Below the pieces are notes generated by a model. The model did not search any database. It saw only the letters and a list, made by a program, of their open reading frames with translations, and had not been told where the DNA came from. A stretch of 33,446 nucleotides of DNA from an uncultured Prevotellaceae bacterium (GTDB lineage: Bacteria; Bacteroidota; Bacteroidia; Bacteroidales; Muribaculaceae), in contig CAMYUW010000028.1 in assembly GCA_947302275.1 (NCBI GenBank), forward strand, positions 1 to 33,446, given 5' to 3'. Positions 16,194-24,838 of this stretch are shown one piece after another. Every line of letters starts with the position of its first letter. Within the stretch, counting starts at the first letter, position 1. A program made the position numbers and the translations under genes.

Positions 16194-18623
16194 ATGAACG
16201 AAGAATCGAAGGGAAATACCATCATCCGCAACTGGCGCCGCTTTAAAGTGTGGTACAAGGGATTGTACCGTGGCCGCCCATGGTGGATGAAGATCTTAGC
16301 TGGACTGGGCACATTCATCGTGCTGTTCCTGCTTTACCTCATTGCGGTTGACATTAATCTGCTGTGGCTCTTCGGCAAGTCGCCCAGCACCCACAGCATC
16401 ATGCATCCGCGCAATCCCGAGGCAAGTTATCTGTATAGTGCCGACGGGAAGACCATAGGCAAGTATTATGACGAGAACCGCACGCCTGTGACCTATGACT
16501 CGATCAATCCGCAGTTCTTCCAGGTGCTCATCGATACCGAGGATGAGCGCTTCTACCATCACCACGGCATCGACTTCGGAGGACTGGGTGCCGCCTTCAA
16601 AGATATGGTGCTTCATGGCCGTCCCCGTGGCGCCAGCACCATCACCCAGCAGCTGGTAAAGAACATGTTCCGTACCCGCAGTGATTACTCGACAGGTCTG
16701 TTGGGCTATATACCGGGGGTGAAGATGCTCATCATGAAGAGCAAGGAGTGGATCATCGCCACCAAACTGGAGATGTTCTACAGCAAGAAGGAGATCCTTG
16801 AGATGTATGCCAACACGGTGGACTTTGGCAGCAACGCCTTCGGCATCAAAACTGCAGCCAATACCTACTTCAAGACGACGCCACGAAATCTCAAACTTGA
16901 AGAAAGTGCCGTGCTAGTGGGTTTGCTCAAGGCCACAAGCACCTATAATCCCCGCATCAATCCCAAGAACAGCTTGCGGCGACGCAACCAGGTGCTCAAG
17001 AACATGCTGGAACGCGGTGACCTCACCAAGCAGCAATATGACTCGGTGTCGTCGTTGCCCATCGACTTGAAATATACCATCGAGACCAACTATGACGGTA
17101 TAGCCCCCTACTTCCGTGAGGCGGTGGCCAGGGAAATTGAGGAGATTGCCAAGGCTCAAGACCTCAAACTCGATCTGGACCGTGACGGCCTCAAAATCTA
17201 CACCACGCTGGATTCCAAAATGCAGGAGTATGCCGAGCAGGCCGTGAGTGAGAAGATGAAAGTGGTGCAGCAGAACTTCAAGAGCCACTGGGGTGACAGG
17301 GACTGCTGGCTTGATGACAACTACCAGGTGATTGACAACTTTGTCGAGGACAAGGCACGCAACACCCCCGTCTATCATGAGTTGCTCGCCCGTTATCCCA
17401 ATGACCTGGACTCGGTGAATTATTACATGAACCAGCCACACATGGTTCACCTGTTTGACTATGAGAACGACTCGCTCTATATGGAGATGAGTTCGATGGA
17501 CTCGGTGCGCTACATGCTGCACTTCATGCATTGCGGCTTCATCGCGATGGAACCGAGCAACGGCCATGTCAAGGCATGGGTGGGCGATGTGGACTTTGAC
17601 ACGTGGAAATATGACAAGGTTCGGGCCAAACATCAGCCGGGATCGACGTTCAAGCTTTTTGTCTATGCCATGGCGATGGAACGTGGCCTCGTGCCATGTG
17701 ACCGTAGGCTGGACGAATATATCGACACCCTGGTCTATAATGAGGATAAGCATGAACTGGAGCACTGGCGTCCCACCAATGCCAACGGAACCTTTACTGG
17801 AGCGGAAATGACCCTGCGTTCCGCCTTTGCCCAGAGCATTAACAGTGTGACTGTGCGCGTGGGGACTGAGGTGGGCTTTGCCGAAATTGCCCAGCTTGCC
17901 CGCGACATGGGTATCCGTTCTCCCATGGAGGCCAAACCAGCCCTGTCATTAGGCGCTAGCGATGTTGACCTGATGGAGCTGGTCAATGCCTATTGTACGG
18001 TGGTCAACGACGGCGTTCGCAATGACCCCGTCATTGTTACCCGTATTGTGGACCGTGACGGCAAAGAAATCTACCGCGCCCCCAACCACCAGGAACGGGC
18101 TATGACCTACCGGTCGGCATGGCTCATGCAGCAGATGCTCATGGCCTGCCGTACCGATGCAGGAGGCACGGCTATGGCCCTGAACGGCTATATCACCCGT
18201 CCGCTGTATGATGTGGACCTGGGTGGCAAGACAGGCACAAGTAACCGTCATGCCGACGCATGGTTTGTCGCTGTATCACCAGGACTGGTGTGCGGCTCAT
18301 GGGTGGGAGGCGAGTACCGCCAGATCCACTTCCGCTGGGGCGCACTGGGCCAGGGCAGCCGCACTGCATTGCCCATCTGCGGCCGCTTCCTGCAACTCGT
18401 GTTGAGTGACCCGCAGTTCCAGCGTTACCACCAGCGCTTCCAGCCGGCCAAGGAGCCGATTGATGCCGCCCTCTACTCGGGCTGTTCGTCTATCGCACCA
18501 GTCGAGGAGTTTGACTCGACAATGTTTGACTTTAACGAGGATAGCCTGTCTATTCCGCTGACCGACGACTTCAACCCCGACGAGAGGTTGGAGGTTCCCT
18601 CGTCAGCTCCCGACTCGGTGTAG
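16194..18623 (+). CDS. Class A penicillin-binding protein (PBP1A type)
   Basis: The 809-residue protein has a cytoplasmic N-terminus, a membrane anchor at about 36-55, and a family 51 glycosyltransferase domain with the catalytic glutamate in EDERFYHHHGID (E116) and RGASTITQQLVKNMF. The transpeptidase domain carries S484-T-F-K487, S548-I-N550 and K679-T-G681. It polymerises lipid II and cross-links the glycan strands on the periplasmic side of the inner membrane, and is the expected beta-lactam target. The acidic tail DDFNPDERLEVPSSAPDSV is unstructured. It is likely co-transcribed with the glycosyltransferase gene. Confidence 0.95.
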   Translation: MNEESKGNTIIRNWRRFKVWYKGLYRGRPWWMKILAGLGTFIVLFLLYLIAVDINLLWLFGKSPSTHSIMHPRNPEASYLYSADGKTIGKYYDENRTPVTYDSINPQFFQVLIDTEDERFYHHHGIDFGGLGAAFKDMVLHGRPRGASTITQQLVKNMFRTRSDYSTGLLGYIPGVKMLIMKSKEWIIATKLEMFYSKKEILEMYANTVDFGSNAFGIKTAANTYFKTTPRNLKLEESAVLVGLLKATSTYNPRINPKNSLRRRNQVLKNMLERGDLTKQQYDSVSSLPIDLKYTIETNYDGIAPYFREAVAREIEEIAKAQDLKLDLDRDGLKIYTTLDSKMQEYAEQAVSEKMKVVQQNFKSHWGDRDCWLDDNYQVIDNFVEDKARNTPVYHELLARYPNDLDSVNYYMNQPHMVHLFDYENDSLYMEMSSMDSVRYMLHFMHCGFIAMEPSNGHVKAWVGDVDFDTWKYDKVRAKHQPGSTFKLFVYAMAMERGLVPCDRRLDEYIDTLVYNEDKHELEHWRPTNANGTFTGAEMTLRSAFAQSINSVTVRVGTEVGFAEIAQLARDMGIRSPMEAKPALSLGASDVDLMELVNAYCTVVNDGVRNDPVIVTRIVDRDGKEIYRAPNHQERAMTYRSAWLMQQMLMACRTDAGGTAMALNGYITRPLYDVDLGGKTGTSNRHADAWFVAVSPGLVCGSWVGGEYRQIHFRWGALGQGSRTALPICGRFLQLVLSDPQFQRYHQRFQPAKEPIDAALYSGCSSIAPVEEFDSTMFDFNEDSLSIPLTDDFNPDERLEVPSSAPDSV

Positions 18624-18652
18624 ATTATAAGATTAGGTAATCAGAAGCTCCA

Positions 18653-18675
18653 AAGTGTAAAATTTTTGGACGCTT
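18653..18675 (+). promoter_or_regulatory. Imperfect inverted repeat upstream of the 18784 promoter
   Basis: Arms AAGTGT (18653-18658) and ACGCTT (18670-18675) pair with one G-T wobble around an A/T-rich centre. The equivalent repeat is perfect at 20433-20453 and recognisable at 30671-30690. In all three it ends 45-46 nt before the -33 element. Confidence 0.55.
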
Positions 18676-18695
18676 ATGAGAAAAAATGGTATTCA

Positions 18696-18749
18696 ACGGG
18701 TTCACGGCGTGAAATCTGTTGTGATAGTTCGTGTTATAGAGTAAATTCG
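18696..18749 (+). promoter_or_regulatory. Promoter with palindromic element, LRR gene 18784
   Basis: A 26-bp block (18696-18721) containing the palindrome TTCACGGCGTGAA (18701-18713) is identical to 20476-20501. It ends in TTG (18719-18721), which acts as the -33 box; a 20-bp spacer leads to TAAATTCG (18742-18749), a slightly degenerate -7 box. The ATG is 35 bp further on. Confidence 0.6.
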
Positions 18750-18783
18750 CACCGGTTATTAACTTTAAAAACTTTCTACTGTT

Positions 18784-20253
18784 ATGAAAAAGAAATTACT
18801 CATTGCCTTGTTGTTGATGTTCGCGACAACCGTTGCCATGACTGCTCAAGACATGGAGCAGACGGCAGCACCAGATATAACATGTACTATAAATAATGAC
18901 TACGCTTATCTCATGATTGAGGTAATAAACAATGACGAGGAACCGAATACGCAACTCTATACCAGGTATGCTGCTTCAATTGATGTTATAGACGAATCAT
19001 TGTTTACTGAATGGATGCCATATTCTGGTCCAATTGTGGCTACGGATCCTGGTCGTTACATATTTGAAGCCTATGCTCAAGCTCCAGGTAAAGCGATGAG
19101 TGATATTGTTGTTCAAGAGGTAGTTCTGCCAAAAGATCCGACTGACCCTTATATTTATTATTACGACTTTTTAAAAGATGGTATATACTACAATATCCTG
19201 ACCAATTCGACAGTAGCCGTTACAATGAAGACTGATGAGTTTGTCGCTTATCCGTACGCTTCGGGCGCAACATCCTACTCAGGCGACATCGTGATTCCTC
19301 CGACGGTAGAATATCTTGGTAGAACATATACTGTGACAGAAATAAGCTGGTTGGCTTTTTGGGACTGTTCAGTGCCAAGCGTTGAAATTCCCAACACAGT
19401 CACAACAATTCAGTCCGAAGCTTTCATGGAATGCACCCTCGGCAGTCTCTTTATCCCTGAGTCTGTTTCCATAATTGAACCTGGCGCATTTGCAGCTTGT
19501 AACAATCTCTTATCGGTTCAGGTAGATGAAAATAACCCTGTTTATGATTCAAGAGACAACTGCTATGCGATTATCGAGACCGCGACCAACACGCTTGTGT
19601 GTGGTTTCAAGAATACCGTTATTCCACCCTCTGTTACTACCCTTGGCAAACAGTGTTTCGGACATTATCCTGGAGGTATCGGTATCACCAGCGTTGACAT
19701 TCCCGAGAATGTAACAGTTATCGGAGATGAGGCTTTCATGTTCTGCACGGAACTGAAAGACGTCAAGATAGGATCTTCGGTATCGTCTATCGGTGAGCTC
19801 GCTTTTAACATGACGGGGATGAAAAACCTCATTTTGCCGGCTTCGGTAGAGACAATCGGTGACAACGCTTTTTCCCATAATCGCAACTTGGAGCGAATCA
19901 CATGCATGGGCGTTACACCACCGGTAGGAAAGTCTCTTTTTAATGTCTCAGACAACTATGATGACTTTGATATGATCTATCATCAGGCCATCCTGTTTGT
20001 GCCAAACGAATCGCTTGAGGCTTACCGGACACATGAGGAGTGGGGCAAGTTCACACATATCGTGCCGTTCATTGGGGCCGGGCCTGGCGACGTAAATGGT
20101 GATGGCTCAATCAGCGTTGGAGACGCAACCAATCTGATTGACCAGTTGCTTGAGGGTGGTGACCTGCCTGCATGGATGGATGTCAACGGTGACGGCCACG
20201 TGAGCATCAAGGATATTACTGACCTGATCGATATGCTCCTAGGCGGCAATTGA
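18784..20253 (+). CDS. Secreted BspA-like LRR protein with C-terminal dockerin-like module (paralogue 1)
   Basis: The 489-residue product has a signal peptide (MKKKLLIALLLMFATTVAMTA), then the sequence QDMEQTAAPD shared with the next gene. A beta-sandwich-like domain (about 28-120) resembles the chitobiase C-terminal/Ig-like domain. An LRR_5 (BspA-type) region spans about 150-410, with repeats of the form IPxxVxxIGxxAFxxCxxL and one NPVYDSRDNCYAIIET insertion. The end has the EAYRTHEEWGKFTHIVPFIG linker and two dockerin-type motifs (GDVNGDGSISVGDATNLID and MDVNGDGHVSIKDITDLID). Such proteins are surface adhesins or glycan/protein binders in related species; the target here is unknown. A strong terminator follows. 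Confidence 0.85.
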   Translation: MKKKLLIALLLMFATTVAMTAQDMEQTAAPDITCTINNDYAYLMIEVINNDEEPNTQLYTRYAASIDVIDESLFTEWMPYSGPIVATDPGRYIFEAYAQAPGKAMSDIVVQEVVLPKDPTDPYIYYYDFLKDGIYYNILTNSTVAVTMKTDEFVAYPYASGATSYSGDIVIPPTVEYLGRTYTVTEISWLAFWDCSVPSVEIPNTVTTIQSEAFMECTLGSLFIPESVSIIEPGAFAACNNLLSVQVDENNPVYDSRDNCYAIIETATNTLVCGFKNTVIPPSVTTLGKQCFGHYPGGIGITSVDIPENVTVIGDEAFMFCTELKDVKIGSSVSSIGELAFNMTGMKNLILPASVETIGDNAFSHNRNLERITCMGVTPPVGKSLFNVSDNYDDFDMIYHQAILFVPNESLEAYRTHEEWGKFTHIVPFIGAGPGDVNGDGSISVGDATNLIDQLLEGGDLPAWMDVNGDGHVSIKDITDLIDMLLGGN

Positions 20254-20294
20254 TGGCCTGCTGGTCTGCCTTTCAGATTGGTAGGTGTGTCTTT

Positions 20295-20333
20295 ACAGGT
20301 CGAAGGCCTTGTCAAGGTCTTCGACCTGTTTTG
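20295..20333 (+). terminator. Intrinsic terminator of LRR paralogue 1
   Basis: Perfect 11-bp arms ACAGGTCGAAG (20295-20305) and CTTCGACCTGT (20319-20329), with an inner CCTT/AAGG stem and a short loop, are followed by a T-run at 20329-20332. It lies 41 bp after the stop codon. Confidence 0.85.
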
Positions 20334-20432
20334 TCAGATGAAAACAGCCTTGGGAATACGCTATTTTGCAAAATCCGCTACGCTGAATCTATTGAAATTA
20401 GATTGCTGTTTCTTTTCCATCTGAGGCCAAGG

Positions 20433-20453
20433 AGTGTCAAAAAATTAGACACT
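20433..20453 (+). promoter_or_regulatory. Perfect inverted repeat upstream of the 20573 promoter
   Basis: AGTGTC and GACACT pair perfectly across a 9-nt A/T spacer. The repeat recurs upstream of the promoters of 18784 and 30804. It lacks a clean position directly after a gene, being 180 bp past the previous stop and beyond that gene's terminator, so a protein-binding site is more likely than a terminator. Confidence 0.55.
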
Positions 20454-20475
20454 TTTTCAAAAAAAATGATGCCCT

Positions 20476-20529
20476 ACGGGTTCACGGCGTGAAATCTGTT
20501 GCATTGGTTCTTGTGGAATAGTAATTTCG
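20476..20529 (+). promoter_or_regulatory. Promoter with palindromic element, LRR gene 20573
   Basis: The 26-bp block 20476-20501, with palindrome TTCACGGCGTGAA at 20481-20493, abuts TTG (20499-20501). A 20-bp spacer separates it from TAATTTCG (20522-20529). Geometry is identical to the promoter of the preceding paralogue. Confidence 0.6.
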
Positions 20530-20572
20530 CACCAGTAACTATTATACTAACCACTAAAAACGTTTATTTGTT

Positions 20573-21673
20573 ATGAAAAAGATTTTACTTTTAACACTGA
20601 TGTTGATGGCCGCATTCTCGACAGCCATGAGTGCCCAAGACATGGAACAGACGGCTGTGCCCATCCTCGAAGAGACCTGGGATTCGCAGACTTGGCACAG
20701 CGCGCAAACTGCAAACTATGTTGATTACATTAATACTGCGTATAAATCTATCATGGTTACCAATGCTGACGAATTGGATGCTACAATCTATTATCGGCGC
20801 GATAAGGGAAATGGACCGACGGAGTGGGAAGTATACACGGGTGACCCGATTCCCGGCAGGGGCCTTGGACTAACAACCGTTGAAGTCTATGCTGTAGCCG
20901 AGGGCAAGCTTCCGAGTGATGTGGTCTATGGCACCGCTGAGATTTATGATGATGTTATATACGCTGCTTGTGTTGTTGATGGCATACATTATTATTTTGA
21001 TTATAGTGGTTTGATTGGCACTGTGTATGATGAAATGCCGAGCTCCGATGTTTACGTTTGTTGCAGTGGTGAGTCGGGGCTCTACTCCGATCCCTATACA
21101 GGTGATTTCATTATCCCAAGCGAGATGGTTTTTAACGATGAAACATATACCGTGGCTGGGCTACGTCCTTCTGCGTTTGCATGTACTGTGGGTTTCCGTT
21201 GTGATATCACAAGCGTGGAGCTGCCAAGCACGATAGTCCAGATTGGCTGGTCTGCATTTGCTGGATGCATCAACTTGGAGCGCATGACTATCCATGCTGT
21301 GACTCCCCCCGATGCAGATGACCTGTTTAGTGAAGACTATGTTGGGTTCTATTGGTACGATCAATATGCTCAAGTAGGTTTTGATGGAAATACGCTTTAC
21401 GACCAAGTCACGTTGTTTGTGCCTAATGAGTCAATCCAGGAATATCGCACACATGAAGAGTGGGGCAAGTTCACGCATATCGTTCCGTTTATCGGGGCCG
21501 GGCCTGGTGACGTGAATGGTGATGGTAACATCAGCATCAGCGACGCAACCGATCTGATTGACCAGTTGCTTGAGGGTGGTGACCTGCCCGCATGGATGGA
21601 CGTGAACGGTGACGGCCACGTGAGCATCAAGGACATCACCGACCTGATCGACAGACTCTTGGGCGGCAATTGA
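20573..21673 (+). CDS. Secreted LRR protein with C-terminal dockerin-like module (paralogue 2)
   Basis: The 366-residue product starts with a signal peptide ending AMSAQ and the same DMEQTA sequence as paralogue 1. An Ig/chitobiase-C-like domain (about 45-125) with YYRRDKGNGPTEW and TTVEVYAVAEGKLPSDV follows, then a region starting VDGIHYYFDYSG. Only one or two LRR_5 units are recognisable (ITSVELPSTIVQIGWSAFAGCINLERM), so the repeat domain is much shorter than in its neighbours. From LFVPNES onwards it is nearly identical to paralogue 1, ending in two dockerin motifs (GDVNGDGNISISDATDLID and MDVNGDGHVSIKDITDLID). It looks like a shuffled or contracted member of the family. Confidence 0.82.
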   Translation: MKKILLLTLMLMAAFSTAMSAQDMEQTAVPILEETWDSQTWHSAQTANYVDYINTAYKSIMVTNADELDATIYYRRDKGNGPTEWEVYTGDPIPGRGLGLTTVEVYAVAEGKLPSDVVYGTAEIYDDVIYAACVVDGIHYYFDYSGLIGTVYDEMPSSDVYVCCSGESGLYSDPYTGDFIIPSEMVFNDETYTVAGLRPSAFACTVGFRCDITSVELPSTIVQIGWSAFAGCINLERMTIHAVTPPDADDLFSEDYVGFYWYDQYAQVGFDGNTLYDQVTLFVPNESIQEYRTHEEWGKFTHIVPFIGAGPGDVNGDGNISISDATDLIDQLLEGGDLPAWMDVNGDGHVSIKDITDLIDRLLGGN

Positions 21674-21730
21674 TGTATTCATTGGATTTTGCTTAAATGA
21701 AGCTGGGTGTAGTGGCATGACAATGTCATT

Positions 21731-21761
21731 ACACTCACTTCCTGTGGAGTGTGTTTTTTTT
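21731..21761 (+). terminator. Intrinsic terminator of LRR paralogue 2
   Basis: Arms ACACTC (21731-21736) and GAGTGT (21747-21752), with partial inner pairing, are followed by a run of eight T at 21754-21761. It lies 58 bp after the stop. Confidence 0.8.
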
Positions 21762-21773
21762 ACATTCTTTTTC

Positions 21774-21804
21774 TTGTTGTTGTGGCTTATCCTTCATAAA
21801 TTTG
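21774..21804 (+). promoter_or_regulatory. Promoter of LRR paralogues 3 and 4
   Basis: TTG (21774-21776), a 20-bp spacer and TAAATTTG (21797-21804) match the Bacteroidetes consensus. The palindromic block of paralogues 1 and 2 is absent. The leader to the ATG at 21884 is about 75 nt. Confidence 0.65.
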
Positions 21805-21883
21805 CATCATATTAAGGTGTGCATGTTTTGACTAGCAGATTTGGCATTCAAAATCTAATTAATTAATAAAAACCATGTAGATT

Positions 21884-23077
21884 ATGAAAAAAAGATTCCT
21901 TTTAAGCTTATTGATGATTGCGCTGTCAGTTTCTGGCTTGAGCGCATACGACTTCGAGGTGGATGGCATTTATTACAAAATATTAAGTGACACCACGGTT
22001 GCGGTGACGTATGAACAGAATGATTATGCTAGCTCATATGTCGGTGATATAATAATCCCCGAAACGGTGACTAATGACAATGTGGAATATACAGTCACTC
22101 GAATCGGCGTAAGCGCATTCCGTTATGGCTTTGATGTGCATAGCGTGCAGATTCCAAACACTGTTACCGTTATTGAAGGCTCTGCTTTCTGGGATTGTGC
22201 GAATATGGTCAGCGTGAATATACCGAACTCAGTCACCCGAATTGATTCAGAGGCGTTCTTTGATTGCATTAGCCTGACCAGTCTATCGATTCCTAATTCT
22301 GTTGAATATTTCGGAGGTTTTGCCCTTTTCGGCTGTGGTGGTTCTGCCACCAGTATTACTGTCGCAAGCGACAATCCTAAGTATGACTCCAGGAACAACT
22401 GTAATGCCGTGATTGAGACCGCTACAAACATCCTGTTGGTTGGCAGTAATCACACTATCATCCCCGACTCAATCACGCGTATAGCCGAAGGCGCGTTCTG
22501 GGCTTGTCGTGATATGACACAACTCGAACTGCCGCAAACGGTCACCGAAATTTGCGACTATGCGTTCGGTCTGTGCGAAGGTCTGACCGATATTATTATC
22601 CCTGAGAACGTGACTAGTATTGGACTGGAATCTTTCTGGGGCTGCAGCGGTTTGACCAGTGTTGACATGGGCCCTTCGATGAGTTATATCGGCTCTAGGG
22701 CTTTTGAGGATTGTGAAAACCTGACGAGTGTTACTTGCCGAGCCGTTAGGCCGCCATATGTTCAGGAGAGAGTCTTTCAAAATAAAAATGGCGATGTTTT
22801 TGAGCAAGCCACAGTTTATGTGCCGCTGGAGTCGCTGGAAGCCTATCGGGCCGATGAGGAATGGGGCAAATTCACGCATATCGTACCGTTTATCGGGGCT
22901 GGGCCTGGCGACGTGAATGGCGACGGCAATATCTCCATCAGCGACGTGACCGGCTTGGTTGACCAGTTGCTCAGCGGTGGAGACCTGCCCGCCTGGATGG
23001 ACGTGAACGGCGACGGCAACGTGAGCATCAAGGACATCACCGACCTGATCGACATGCTACTGGCCGGCGGACTATAA
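21884..23077 (+). CDS. Secreted BspA-like LRR protein with C-terminal dockerin-like module (paralogue 3)
   Basis: The 397-residue product has a signal peptide (MKKRFLLSLLMIALSVSGLSA) directly followed by the YDFEVDGIYYKI opening shared with the genes at 23106 and 30804. LRR_5 repeats run from about residue 45 to 310 (IPNTVTVIEGSAFWDCANM and similar), interrupted once by NPKYDSRNNCNAVIET. The VYVPLESLEAYRADEEWGKF linker leads to the dockerin-like pair (GDVNGDGNISISDVTGLVD and MDVNGDGNVSIKDITDLID). It lacks the N-terminal Ig-like domain of paralogues 1 and 2. Paralogue 4 follows after 28 bp without a terminator, so the two probably form an operon. Confidence 0.85.
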   Translation: MKKRFLLSLLMIALSVSGLSAYDFEVDGIYYKILSDTTVAVTYEQNDYASSYVGDIIIPETVTNDNVEYTVTRIGVSAFRYGFDVHSVQIPNTVTVIEGSAFWDCANMVSVNIPNSVTRIDSEAFFDCISLTSLSIPNSVEYFGGFALFGCGGSATSITVASDNPKYDSRNNCNAVIETATNILLVGSNHTIIPDSITRIAEGAFWACRDMTQLELPQTVTEICDYAFGLCEGLTDIIIPENVTSIGLESFWGCSGLTSVDMGPSMSYIGSRAFEDCENLTSVTCRAVRPPYVQERVFQNKNGDVFEQATVYVPLESLEAYRADEEWGKFTHIVPFIGAGPGDVNGDGNISISDVTGLVDQLLSGGDLPAWMDVNGDGNVSIKDITDLIDMLLAGGL

Positions 23078-23105
23078 CCTGAAATTATTAACTTAATACA
23101 CAAAT

Positions 23106-24746
23106 ATGATGAAAAGAAGATTTTTATTCCTGTTGCTGATGCTGGCCACGATGTCGGCCACGATGAGCGCTTATGACTTTGAAGTGGATGGTATCTATTA
23201 CAAAATCAATAAAGATAGCGTCTCGGTGAGTGTGACGAATAAGAACTCCTCCAATAGTGGGGCATACATTGGTCATGTGTCGGTTCCTGCCGAGGTCATA
23301 TACAACAACATGATTTATCCTGTCACCATGATTGACGGCTCCGCATTTGAAAAATGTTCAGCAATGACCGGTATTGATTTGCCTAACACTATCAAGGAAA
23401 TTGGTCGGTATTCGTTTATGGGTTGCTCGGCATTGAGTCATATCGACATTCCGGATTCAGTCACTTTTATTGGTACACGGGCGTTCCAGGGTTGCCGTTC
23501 ATTGACGGAACTCTATATTCCAGCTTCGGTGCAAAATATTGAGTATGAGGCTTTCATTCATTGTTACGGAATTACCAGTATTGTCGTGGATGAGAACAAC
23601 AGCTATTATGACTCCCGCGAGAATTGCAATGCTATTATTGGAAAGAATAGAAGCGTTTTATTGGCAGCCTGTGTCAACACTGTGATTCCCAACTCAGTGA
23701 AGCGTCTAGCCAGTGATGTGTTCAACGGTTTTACCTGGCTGACCCACGTTGACCTTCCCGATTCACTTGAATACATAGGTGGGTACGCTTTCTATGGCTG
23801 TACGGGTTTGACCAGCATAGATCTCCCTAACAAAGTGACGACAATTGACGATTGCGCCTTTGCCTCTTGTTCCAGATTGAGCGAGGTTGTGCTGCCTGAG
23901 TCTCTTATGAGCCTTGGCGGATGTGTTTTCATGGACTGCCCTGAGTTGACAAGCCTGTTCATTCCAGCGAATGTCACGTATATAGGGGGATCGCTTCTCG
24001 CCCGAGATCCCAAGATTACCAGCATCGTGGTTGACCCCAGAAACACTAAATATAATTCTCGAGACAATTGCAACGCCATCATCGAGTCAAGTAATGAGTG
24101 GTTGATTGAAGGCTGCAATTATTCTACTGTTCCCGAGGGCGTGCGTCGTATTGATAGCGGTGCTTTTGCCTATTGTGATAAGATCACCGAAATACAGCTT
24201 CCGAGCACTTTGCACACTATCGGTTTTGGAGCCTTTAGAGGCTGTGCATCAATAACGAGTATCCATGTCCCCGAAGGTGTCACGCAAATTGATATGGACG
24301 CATTCCGAGACTGTTCAACCCTCACTACCATTTCATTGCCAAGTACACTGAATAAAACAGGCCTTGACCACATAGGCACTTATTGTTTCTATGGCTGCGA
24401 CAGTTTAAGAGCTGTTATTTGTTATGCGGTAAACCCCCCGCAAATAGGCCCATTCTCATATGGCTGTTTTGAGAGCGCAACCTTGCAAAACGGGACGCTT
24501 TACGTGCCAGCCGAGTCCATCGAGCTTTACAAAACAGCGTCCATTTGGCGTAGCTTTAAAAACATTGCAGCTATTGGCGACATTAATGGTGACGGCAACA
24601 TTTCCATCAGCGACGTGACCGGCCTGGTTGACCAGTTGCTCAGCGGTGGTGAGCTGCCCGCATGGATGGACGCAAACGGTGACGGCCACGTGAGCATCAA
24701 GGACATCACCGACCTGATCGACAGGCTGCTGGCCGGCGGACTGTGA
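23106..24746 (+). CDS. Secreted BspA-like LRR protein with C-terminal dockerin-like module (paralogue 4)
   Basis: The 546-residue product has a signal peptide ending TMSA and the YDFEVDGIYYKI opening. It has the longest LRR_5 region of the tandem group (about 55-470), with two insertions of the YDSRENCNAII/YNSRDNCNAII type that appear to mark internal duplication. The linker (LYVPAESIELYKTASIWRSF) has diverged and lacks the THIVPFIGAGP segment. The dockerin pair is closest to paralogue 3 in its first half, but its second half shares the GDGHVSIKDITDLIDR sequence of paralogue 2, a mosaic pattern. Probably secreted and surface-associated; ligand unknown. Confidence 0.85.
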   Translation: MMKRRFLFLLLMLATMSATMSAYDFEVDGIYYKINKDSVSVSVTNKNSSNSGAYIGHVSVPAEVIYNNMIYPVTMIDGSAFEKCSAMTGIDLPNTIKEIGRYSFMGCSALSHIDIPDSVTFIGTRAFQGCRSLTELYIPASVQNIEYEAFIHCYGITSIVVDENNSYYDSRENCNAIIGKNRSVLLAACVNTVIPNSVKRLASDVFNGFTWLTHVDLPDSLEYIGGYAFYGCTGLTSIDLPNKVTTIDDCAFASCSRLSEVVLPESLMSLGGCVFMDCPELTSLFIPANVTYIGGSLLARDPKITSIVVDPRNTKYNSRDNCNAIIESSNEWLIEGCNYSTVPEGVRRIDSGAFAYCDKITEIQLPSTLHTIGFGAFRGCASITSIHVPEGVTQIDMDAFRDCSTLTTISLPSTLNKTGLDHIGTYCFYGCDSLRAVICYAVNPPQIGPFSYGCFESATLQNGTLYVPAESIELYKTASIWRSFKNIAAIGDINGDGNISISDVTGLVDQLLSGGELPAWMDANGDGHVSIKDITDLIDRLLAGGL

Positions 24747-24795
24747 CGTGATAATCTCAGACCAATTTTATGGTTTGGTGAAATTTGGAAATGAA

Positions 24796-24835
24796 ATGGC
24801 GTGCAATGGCTGCTAATAGGGCTGTTGCACGTCAT
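24796..24835. terminator. Bidirectional hairpin between convergent LRR paralogue 4 and DUF2851 genes
   Basis: Arms ATGGCGTGCAA (24796-24806) and TTGCACGTCAT (24825-24835) pair over 11 bp with one G-T wobble. It lies between the stops at 24746 and 24839; no long T-run is present. Confidence 0.6.
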
Positions 24836-24838
24836 GTT

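Larger units (their letters stand above)
20254..20572. other. Intergenic stretch between LRR paralogues 1 and 2
   Basis: These 319 bp contain, in order, the intrinsic terminator of paralogue 1 (20295-20333), about 100 bp without recognisable features, the perfect inverted repeat (20433-20453), the palindromic block (20476-20501) and the promoter of paralogue 2. No coding sequence is supported. Confidence 0.7.
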
